DNA from: Antedon mediterranea
Lineage: Eukaryota; Echinodermata; Crinoidea; Comatulida; Antedonidae
Assembly: GCF_964355755.1 (NCBI RefSeq)
Contig: NC_092678.1
Coordinates: forward strand, 21,930,365 to 21,994,364
Reading direction: 5' to 3'
Length of the DNA: 64,000 bases
This document shows positions 1 through 10,500 of the stretch, one piece after another. Below the pieces are notes generated by a model that was given only the letters and a program-made list of their open reading frames with translations, was not told the origin of the DNA and searched no databases. Made by a program: the position numbers and the translations under genes. Position 1 is the first letter of the stretch; the number at the start of each line of letters is the position of its first letter.

Positions 1-19
1 GAAATAATTAGAATAGTAT

Positions 20-273
20 TGAATATGAGTATTGCATATATGAATATGTATGAGTAATTGCATATATGAATATGTATGAGTAATTGCATATATGAATATG
101 TATGAGTAATTGCATATATGAATATGTATGAGTATTGCATATGAATATGTATGAGTAATTGCATATATGAATATGTATGAGTATTGCATATGAATATGTA
201 TGAGTATTGCATATGAATATGTATGAGTATTACATATGAGTATGTATCAGTATTGCATGTATGAATATGTATG
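20..273. repeat. AT-rich minisatellite, unit about 22-26 bp
   Basis: About ten tandem copies of a unit built from TGCATATATGAATATGTATG plus a short GAGTA(AT) spacer. Units are 22-23 or 26 bp depending on a small internal deletion. The array lies in the TSR1 intron just upstream of the first exon visible here. Confidence 0.9.
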
Positions 274-309
274 AGAATGCTAATAAGTGACCTTTATTCA
301 TAATCATAG

Positions 310-3300
310 GATGAAGATAAAGATCAAGCAATGGACGAAGACATAAACGTATTGGAGGTCGTTGACACGGCTAAGCAGGAGTCACTGCAAGCCGAGGCAG
401 AGATGGATCCGATGGAAGGAGAGCAAACATGGCCAACAGAGGAAGAGATGGCGGATGCTGAAGGTATGCCATGTTGAAAATATGAAACAAAATATGTTTC
501 TATTTTATACCTACTGTAGGCTAGTTAGCTCATCCTAGGCCAGGCTGCCTGTACTGCCTCCCGGGACAGCCTTCTTGATCCTTATAGGCTATCCTTGCTC
601 TATGTCAACATAATCATTAGTCTGTTTAATCCTAGACCAGTCTTCTTCAAGGTCAACCTGATCGTTGGTCAAACCTTTTCCTAAGCCACCACCATCATCA
701 TCAATTCATGTTCTAATTTATTTGTTTTTAGCTGCCCTGAAAGACAAGACAAAGAAAATATTAAGGAAGGTTCCCAAAGGAACGTCTGAATATCAGGCGG
801 CCTGGATACTGGACAATGAAGAGGAAGAAGAAGAATCCGTGAGTAATATAATATTTAAATTATCTTGCTGGTTAAATCCTTTAAACAGATGAGCATAGTT
901 TGAAATTAGGCATGTATTACAATCCTGTTGGTGCAGTACCCGCTGCTTACTGGGGCTCAAATCTAACCCCTAGCCATCAGCCCAAGCTCGGTCTAGAGGT
1001 ATGAACGCCAGGGGGTCGATCTGGAGGTTATGGGTTAGAGTTTCACCTGAGAATTACTTGCATACACAATAGGGAACTAAATCCCATGTATCTTAAATTA
1101 ATTTGGAATAATTTTATGAAATTAATAATAACTAGTATTACTTTGATTCTTTTAGAGTGAGGATGAAAGTGAAAATGATGATGCCTCAATGCAAGATGAA
1201 GACAACCTGCAAGCAAGAGAAATCAGTGATGAAGAGGGTGACATGGCTAGCATTGCAGATACAAATGATTTTGAAACTGTAAGTATTAAGCTCTGTCTAC
1301 ACTATCAAACTTTATGTGATGTGCCCATATATGTGACCCGATCTGGCAAAACCCTACTTTTGTAGGAAATATTCATTTTGTATTTTTTTATATATTTGGA
1401 TTATTTGAATCATAAGCTTTGCAATGGTGTTTATTTCATAAAAATTGAGTAAATATTTAAAAAGTTATTATATTTTAAAAACTTACAAATCATTCAATTA
1501 GTTTACGAGAAAATCGCGTTTGAAGTTTGCAATAATGAAATTCTTTTTGATACGCGCTGAAAACTCACTCCGTAGCAACGCGGTATTTTGGTCTAAGGGA
1601 AGTGTATGCGATATAGCAGCAGCGTGGCCACTATGGTCAATTTGACTGATTTCAGACGCCGTTTTAACCTATTTAGTCACTCGAATTAACTATTTTGCAC
1701 TATTGAAAAGCAGCATTATAACTACCAAGCTAATGTTAACTGGTTTCGGAAGTGTTTACGATATCAACAACAAAAAACCAAGCAGACCAAGCTTGGCCTA
1801 GGCGCGCCTATTCAGATTTTCGCCGTCATCGCCTGAAAGATGGGTGTTCATCAGGTCGTGTATTGCAGCGGTGCATCAACAACACGGGGGCTAGCGTTAG
1901 CCTAGACAAGTTGGCCGCCTTGCAGTGTCACAGCTAATTGCAAGCTTACATTGTATTGACATTTACATTTGTTTTTTTTTATAACGTGGAAGATTCGCTG
2001 TGATGTTTGGGCTTGAATCCAATGATTTAAAAAAACAACTGGACAATAAATTAAATAATTAAGAGCCGATTGGATATATAAAATGTATAAATAAAACTAT
2101 TGACAATAATATAAAGCTAAGCCCAGTAGTAGTAGGCCTACAACCATAATATTTAATAGAATTAGGCCTAGGGCCTACCCCAAAAAAGTGTAAAAAATAC
2201 AATTGAATTTATGACGTGAATTGTTTTTGACTTGTCTATTTTACTATGAAATAAACAAATACACACTACAGCTATTGCAGAACACTTTACTTTGAATATT
2301 AAAATCGTTTTTATTCCAATTTACGACATGCTGTGTGTAAAATAAAAATAACCTTACAAAAATGTAAACAACTTTTTATTTCCGCGCGTAGAGAGTATAA
2401 CATCTAGCGCGTTGACCAATAACGTTTGTTATTGCGATGATGCGCCATAGCAACACACGCAGTTCGCTGTTCCAGAAACTTCGAAGAACCGAATTTTCTG
2501 AAATTATGTCATAGTAAATCAAAGTTTTCATTGGTTCCTTCTTTAAACTCCGCCCTAAAACTTCCATATTTGGAATGTCAAATGGATGAGCTTTATTTTG
2601 ATGTGTGACCTTTCAATATTGTGCAGCGAACTGGCGATCAAAATGTCGTAAAGCTCGGCAACTTTCAACTGAATTTACGCAAAATTTTAGCGTAGATCGT
2701 GAATAAATTGTTAGGCTTGAGGAAAATACATGTTTTTAAAACTCTCTTTTTTCATAATTTTAGTTAAATTTCGGGAGTTTAAATCAGGTAGACGTATTCT
2801 TAAATAGTGAAATATTTCGAAAATGCAAAAACATGTAATCTGCCAGGGCAGTCGATTTGGACGTATTTTGACTGATTACGTGAATTTTGAATTGCCGACA
2901 TACAAAGAGAGGGTTTTGCCAGACATGGACATGGACATGTCATATCACTACAATATTTGGGCACATCACACTTTTTTGTCAAACTAGTTTGATAGTGTAG
3001 ACAGAGAAAACCTGCCAATACCATACACTCTTGAGCTAGCCCAGAATCTCTGGTTTTTAATTTTGTTTTATGACGTGGTCTGTCTTGTTAGAATAGGGCC
3101 TTTTGTATAGAGAATACTGAATATTTATATGTAAATTTAGTTATAATGAAACTGGAAATAAACTGTAAATTTGAAGTGTTTTTTTATCTTTAAAGATCAG
3201 TATAACAGGAGGACAGAAAGATAATTATGATAAAGTTCATTTTGATGAAGAAGAAGACCTAGAAATGTAAGTCAATCTTTCCTCTGAATTTATGTTTAGA

Positions 3301-5956
3301 CGCACTCTTGATGTACAATACATGTCTAGGCCTAGTCTTGTTGCACTTGTCTAGGCCCTGGAGTTATTGAACTTGTCTAGGCCTAGGCTTATTGCACTTG
3401 TCTAGGCCTAGGCGTTTTACACTTGTCTAGGCCTACCATTGCTGGGGTTATTACCCTTGCCTAGGCCTAATGACTTTTCATAATTGTTTTGGTTGTTTTC
3501 TGCTAGGCTCAACAAATACAGAGAAGAGAGAATGAATGCAATGTTTCCAGATGAAGTTGATACACCTAGAGACGTAACAGCAAGAACTAGATTTGCCAGG
3601 TAACTGAAATTAGGATGCGGCGGAGGATTACCAATTAAAGATCTATGTTATTATATATATTAGAATACCCTCCTTTGGATATTCCTATTCAGGGGAAACC
3701 TCTATTAAGTGGACACTTTGCTGTCTCCCGAATGTATATGGATTTTTTTACACGAGTTTTTTGCGGACGGAATTCAAAGAAATATAAAATATTTTTAGAA
3801 TATTTTAGTTATTAGTTATTTACTACAATTTGTAAAGCTATATCATTATATTTATTTATATCATATTTTTTATTTGTTTTTCAATATTTTTTCAATCATT
3901 TTTTATTTATATAGGTATAGGGGTCTTAAAAGCTTCCGGTCTTCTCCGTGGGATCCCAAGGAGAATTTACCGCTAGACTATGCTAGAATATTCCAATTTC
4001 AGAATTTTAATCGTACGAAGAAAAAAGTTGAGAAACAGGAGATTGAAACGGATGTACAACCTGGGATGTATATAACAATACATATAGTGAATGTACCAAA
4101 GTCATTTATAGGTTAGAGTGTTTTTAGTAATAATTATACCTTATATGTTTATTGCATTGTACTAGTAGACTGTATTAATTGAAACAATGCATTTATATTC
4201 AACCAAACAGTTAAGCTCTGTCTACACTATCAAACAAAAAAAGTGCCCATTTATAGACATGATGTCATCATATCACTACCATATTGCTCAGCGCTTAGAG
4301 GTGCCCTGAATTATGCACTATATTAAATTGAACATTATTATTATATATAGAGGTAAAGAAGAATATAGGCTTTGTATATTAAATTTTTATAGCATATTAT
4401 TTAATTTTTAGATGATTATAATGCAGAGAAGCCACTAGTACTGTTTGGGCTTTTACAACATGAACAAAAGGTAAGCAAATAATTTGCGTTAATATAGTGT
4501 ATTAAAGATATTTTTTACAGACCATCAAATACAAATTTTCGCACTGAATATGTAGGCAGATGTCTGAATCTGCCCAAGTGCACAAGTTTCCAAAACAAAA
4601 ACCCATATTAATTAATTAGGAGCATTTGCCAGTTACTTATTGTCATCATCTATCAAATTTTTTTTAAAATTATTTTTTCAGATGTCTGTGTTACATTTTG
4701 CACTCAAGAGGCAACAGAGCTATGCAGAGCCAATCAAATCAAAGGACCGGTTAATATTTCAGACTGGATACAGGTCATTTACAGCCTGTCCAATCTTTTC
4801 ACAACACACAGTTGGTGACAAACAAAAGGTAAAATGTTTTGATGATTTGCTAAGTACCATACTGAGAACTTATAGGATAGGGTGTATATAACCAAATGAT
4901 TATACATATAAATGTACAAAGCTAATGCATGTACATTACCTACTCAGATATAGGCCCACCCTGGGGTGTAAGCAACTTCTTTCCTAATTGCTTAATCTTT
5001 TGATTAATTTTTGTTTAGTATGAACGGTTCTTTCCAATTGAAGGAGTCACTGTTGCTAGTGTGTATGCACCAGTTGTTTTTCCACCAGCAAATATTCTAG
5101 TATTCAAGGAATTACCAGGAGGTGAGTTGATGGGTCCATTTGTGTCTAATGAGCATGGTATAATCCATTGAGGGATCAGCTCAAAAAAGTGTTTCTAATT
5201 TAGTATTAATATCTCCTGACTTTTGAATTATGAAGTCATCTTCTTTATTTTGCAGGGTCACATGTGTTAGTTGCTACAGGAACGTTGCTCAGCGCAAACC
5301 CTGATCGGGTCGTCGTCAAGAAGGTGGTGCTTAGTGGTCATCCATTTAAAATTATGAAAAGACAGGCTGTGGTCCGTTACATGTTCTTTAATAGAGGTTT
5401 GTAATTTATCAATACAAAAAATATATTGAACTTCGGGACCCAACAAAGTATCCCTTTAATAAGGGTGTCACATAGAGGCTCTACTGTATACTAAAAGTAG
5501 TAATGAGATGTCTATACTGAAGTCTTTACATAAGTCTTGACCCTTATAACCTTACCTTACCATATAAATAATATTTTTATTTTTGCGCAGAGGACATACT
5601 ATGGTTTAAGCCAATCGAATTGAAGACAAAATGGGGTCGACGAGGTCATATTAAAGAACCTTTAGGTGAGTGACACAATTATGATAGTAAAATTGAGGCA
5701 CATTTCGATTGTGCCGTATTCGTAATTTTTATAATTTCTGATGTTGTATAATAACATTTTACTAATTTTTACAGGAACTCATGGGCATATGAAATGTATA
5801 TTTGACGGCCAGATGAAGTCACAGGACACTGTGCTAATGACGCTGTACAAACGCATATACCCAAAGTGGACGTATGACGTAGAGGGCAGTAAAGGCCTTG
5901 AAATAACACCAGCAACGATTGGGAGCTGCACATATGTTGAAGATTATATGGAATGA
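310..5956 (+). CDS. TSR1: TSR1 pre-rRNA-processing protein, 3' portion (12 exons)
   Basis: TSR1 is a GTPase-like but catalytically inactive assembly factor of the pre-40S ribosomal subunit, related to BMS1. Exons: 310-463, 732-838, 1156-1278, 3196-3266, 3507-3599, 3915-4111, 4412-4470, 4682-4828, 5019-5121, 5256-5396, 5591-5665, 5775-5956. They give 483 residues in one continuous frame ending in DYME-stop. The family is about 800 residues, so the N-terminal third (including the AARP2CN region) lies left of the window. Visible here are an acidic stretch (DNEEEEEES, then SEDESENDD) and the conserved C-terminal domain: [99 protein letters not shown] and [13 protein letters not shown]. Identification rests on this dense conservation. 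The first exon is assumed to start after the AG at 308-309, which keeps the frame. Confidence 0.95.
1288..3010. mobile_element. CArG-bearing TTAA MITE, split by a nested element
   Basis: The left half (1288-1335) begins TTAAGCTCTGTCTACACTAT. The right half (about 2924-3008) ends with TTTGATAGTGTAGACAGAG. Together they make one MITE whose centre is interrupted by the 1342-2923 element. It lies in TSR1 intron 3. Confidence 0.8.
1342..2923. mobile_element. 1.6-kb nested element with 23-bp imperfect TIRs
   Basis: The left end, TCTGGCAAAACCCTAC..., and the reverse complement of the right end, TCTGGCAAAACCCTCT..., match over about 23 bp with two or three differences. The element sits in the middle of an older MITE inside TSR1 intron 3. 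It holds only short open frames and no recognised transposase, so it is probably non-autonomous. No clear target-site duplication is seen, and the exact ends may be a few bases outside those given. Confidence 0.65.
3321..3472. repeat. AGGCCT-rich short minisatellite
   Basis: About five diverged copies of a roughly 30-bp unit containing CTTGTCTAGGCCTAGG and TTATTGCA. It is in the TSR1 intron between the exons at 3196-3266 and 3507-3599. Confidence 0.75.
4211..4290. mobile_element. CArG MITE, 3'-truncated copy
   Basis: Starts TTAAGCTCTGTCTACACTAT and continues into the palindromic core (ATGATGTCATCATATCACTA). The right terminal repeat is missing. It lies in a TSR1 intron. Confidence 0.75.
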
Positions 5957-6180
5957 TAGTTTGCTTTGGCATGATGGGATTGCACAATATTTTAAACTTT
6001 GTGAAGCATATTCACATTTGATGTATTTAATTGGATACTTCAGGATTGCAATTTTAAATTTATTTTAAAGAGATCTTTGGCTTGTCTGTTTTTAACCGCC
6101 CTCTACAGCCCTCTGTACTTTAACATTGAGTACTGTATTGGTTTTTCCATTATTTCAATTGCTAAGCTTAGTTAGTAGAG

Positions 6181-6222
6181 AATAAAAAGCTTACGTTAAT
6201 TAATATTTACCATTCAAATAAA
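6181..6222 (+). terminator. TSR1 polyadenylation signals
   Basis: AATAAA occurs at 6181-6186 and again at 6217-6222, 225-266 bases after the TSR1 stop codon. Either could serve as the poly(A) signal. Confidence 0.55.
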
Positions 6223-6637
6223 ATGTTATGTTTCTGTTGAGCAGAAAGGTTTCCAATCGGATACGCCAATTGCATGTTGGGTTTTATTGATATTTTAGTT
6301 GCCTCATTTTAATGAGAAGCCATGCAAGCTCTACCACGAAATGGAAATAAAAATAAACTATGTAGATAGATGGTGTTACTGATTATGATGTTAGTATTAG
6401 TATTTGCGTGAATTGAAGCATTGAATCACAACATAGCCTTTTATAGCATAATCTACTTTTTAATAATTCTTTTAAGAAGTTAAAACAACTCCTTTTTTAT
6501 TTAGGCTAATCATTAATTTTGTATAAACTGTCCCCAGAGAAGTGGTAATCACAGTCCCAAAAATGAATTCACAGTATTGTATATAAAATAAACCTTGACA
6601 TTTCACACCTGCCTTGTATTTCGACTCCAACTAACTT

Positions 6638-6937
6638 GAGTGGCCAAGCGGTTAAGACAGTGGAACCGTAATTACGTAGCCATAACATCGGCAGGGGTTC
6701 GTGGCTCACTCACTCCATGGTTCTGGTGGTAGAACGAGTCTTCTCGGATAAGGACTATAAACCGTAGGTCCAGTGTACACATCTAGCTCGTGTGCACTTT
6801 AAAGAACCTAGTACATCTTTCGAGACGAGTAGGGGGTTACCCCGGTGTATTAGTACATCACAGCCGCTGATCACCAACTGGGCTCTCTGGGAGACCAGTC
6901 TTTGACTGAAGAGGTTACCCAGTATAAATATAAATTT
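6638..6937 (+). mobile_element. tRNA-derived SINE
   Basis: The head resembles a tRNA promoter: an A-box-like GTGGCCAAGCGGTTAAGACA and a B-box-like GGGGTTCGTGGCTC at about 6694-6707. It is followed by about 230 bases of body (TCTTCTCGGATAAGGACTAT, then GGGTTACCCCGGTG) and a TATAAATATAAA tail. The body style recalls SINEs widespread in marine invertebrates. That is from memory, not a database match. Confidence 0.7.
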
Positions 6938-7522
6938 CAATCAATCTACCACACTTTAGAATTTAGCCTCAAAACTATTTTATGAAGCCTTAAGGTCAAT
7001 CCACATAAAAAGTAACAAATAATAATAATTTGATGATTTTACAGAGAACGTTGAAGTGGCAGAATATTTTCGTTTCTGTGGAGTACGAATTTGTCTAATT
7101 TTAATGCTTTTATTTGTGAAATACATGGTTTAATTTCAATAATATTATGTCAATGTTTTGTACATTTGTAGTTAAAATACAAGACAGGTGCGAAAGGGAA
7201 CTAGCTTGTATTTTCATTACATACAACACATTGTAATTACGCTTGAAAACCGTACACCTGGAAGCTACATGAGTTTATGCAAATTTTATAAAAAGATACA
7301 CAGCGCCACCAATAAACGCTAACGTTTTTTTTATATTAACTGTTGTTTGTTGTTGATTGTTTACTCCATAATAATTCCGCCTGGCGCGTGTCGTGTGCTA
7401 AGTTTTCCTTTACTCACGTACCTAAATATTCTTACTTGAAATGTTAATTTAAAGTGTTCATAGTAACACAAAATACCATCAATAGAACACGTAAATCACA
7501 TAGAAGTAATTTTATATCAATT

Positions 7523-10500
7523 ATGAAGCTTTCCGATCAAGTAATTCGGAATTTTCGTGTCGCAAAGCTTTTCAAGGATCAGAACACAGCAAAAATCAAC
7601 AGTGTTGATTTTTCACATAATGGCGAAACTTTAATATCCAGTAGTGATGATGATTCAATTGTTATTTATGATTGCTTAGAAGGAAAGTACGTGCTAACAT
7701 ACTTAGTAGTTTTTAGTCAAACATTTACAAAAAAGTACATTTTTTTAGTTTTAAAGTGTGTCGGTATTTCATTCGAAAATTCGGGAACGCCATTTTCGGC
7801 TTGGGACGAAACGACTATTTATCAGTGATACCGCCTGTGTGTGCGTTAGATTTAAAGATGATTTGGGATGCATAAAAAACAGGGTCAGGTGGCCTAGGTA
7901 CCCAACCCTTTATGAATTGGTTAAAATTCAAATTAACTAATTTGTTTAACTCTAATTGATAGAATACCCCATTTTCTGCATAATCCATTAATAATTTGGT
8001 AAATCAATTTATTCATAAATGTTGCAATAAATACATTTTTTTTAATTTTATCTAAAAAAAGAAAACACATTGATTGCAACTACAGTGTAATTTATGCACA
8101 GTAGGTAGCAGGCAATCTAGACTATTATTTATTACAAACAAACAAGGTATCTATTTGATAATTTAACAAAGTGTATTATTGACTTCATCGTCAAATAAAT
8201 AAGTTCAGCCCGCGTACACTACAAAATAAACATTTTATAAATAACACTAGGCCTACAGCTTTTTTTTTAGCGGGACGCATTGAACTTTTTTATTTTTAAA
8301 GATAAATTGACAAATATGTTTATATATTGTGGAAATTAATTCATCCACATACAGTATTCTTAATGATTTTTAAACATTTTTTCTCTTATTTAACAGACCT
8401 AAAAAGACATTGTACAGTAAAAAATATGGAGTCGACCTTATTCGTTTTACCCATGCCCAGAACACATGTATTTATAGCTCAAACAAAATTGACGACACGA
8501 TTCGATACTTGTCTCTACACGACAATAAGTTCATCCGGTATTTTCCAGGACACACACGAAAGTAAGTTCTGTACAGTACAGTGCTTTTCTAAATTTATTA
8601 TTTTACTTTTTATCTTTATGAGTAAAAACAAATGTCAATAAATAAACATTTTCTTGTGGCAGAATCGATTACGAAACTATATACAGTAGTAGCATAATAT
8701 TATAATACCGGAAAATATGTTTGCTTAATTTATACTTGAATTTGCATAATTTAACTATGTATAATTTATTTGCATTATTAAATTTTCATAATTTATTAAA
8801 TATGTATAATTTAATGCATATACATGTAAAAAAAAAATATTGTTTTTAATTCTTGCAGAGTTGTAAGTTTATCAATGTCGCCGATTGATGACAGTTTTCT
8901 ATCGAGTTCATTCGACAAAACTATACGGTTATGGGACTTGAGGTCACCGAATTGTCAGGTAATAGACATAGAAGTGTTGTTGTCTCAGAAGTGCGTGTTT
9001 AAAACTCTGTCTACACTATCAAACTAGTTTGACAAAAAAAAGTGTGATGTGCCCAAATATGGTAGTAATATGACATCATCATGTCCATATGGGCACATTC
9101 ACATTTTGTTGTCACATAAAATTTGATAGTGTAGACAGAGCTTAAGAAAGCAGATGCAGGACATGAGAATCTTCCTCCTATAATTCCCCCTAAAAATAGT
9201 CCCTAAAATGACACAGAATTGTTTACACTTTGCAGGGAATGATGCAGCTTCAAGGGAGACCGGTGGCAGCATTCGATCCCGAAGGATTAATTTTTGCTTG
9301 CGGAATAAACTCGGAAATGATAAAATTGTATGACCTTCGTTCATTTGATAAAGTAAGTTTTTGTAATATTACAGATTATGCGCACATTGGGATACATATG
9401 AGCAAGCATGGAATGAATTATTGGACATGGTTGAGTGGCTCGTCAATGTGATAAATAAGCTGACCACCAGTATATTTATATTTTACCTGTTTTGCTTATT
9501 GGTCTTGTAAAATGTAATGGACAGCGAGTTTAATCTAAATTAAAATCTTTAGTAATTTTTTTTTCTCTTTTATATGTACCTTTTAAAGGGTCCTTTTACG
9601 ACGTTCCGCTTACAACAAGATCGAGATTGCGACTGGACCGGACTTAAATTCAGCTCGGATGGTAAAATGATCCTAATCTCAACAAATGGACCAGTTATTC
9701 GTCTTATTGACGCTTTCTCTGGACATGCGCTACAATCGTACATGGTACAGTAATATTCAATTCAATATTTAACTTCATAAACATTTTCTATAGCATTTTT
9801 TTAATAAGAATCTTGGCCCCCACAGGGGTCTGGTTATATCTTTGTACCAGACAAACAAGATAGATAAAATAAACAAAATGATTAAGTGTACGTACAGGTA
9901 ATTTTTTTCGCCTCTTACCTTCAACACTAATGTTGCCACCTTCAATATTACAATAGTAAGCTGTTTTAATACTTTGAATTGTCACGGTTTATTAAACATT
10001 TTTGTGTTTGTTTTGCAGGGTCACATGAATCAAAAAGGCATTTTATTGGAAGCATCGTTCAGCCCGGATGCACAATTTGTTTTGTCAGGTAAATAAATAA
10101 ACAAAGCATGTATCATGCATGAATTTGTAAAGTTTATATATATTTTGGTATATTGTATTCAACATATAAATAAAAAAAAAAAAAAACTATTGCAGCCCAA
10201 AGAGCTGAATTTGCCGAAATACGTACACGTACGTATTCATGAATGAATTGAAATGTAAATAATCCCAAATGATCAGCAAATGCTGGATGGATCACCCTCA
10301 TTAAATATGGTTAAAATAAAAATAAATATACAGATTGCAGAAATAATAACATTAAATTGACAGCATCAAGGAATTTACAAGAAACACAATGTACAAAAAA
10401 TGCAGTCAGGTTAAAAAATAATTACTACAGGCTCTGAGTTGAAAAATCATCCTGCACATGATTACAATCATATGATCATGTGCAAAATTACTTGAACCCT

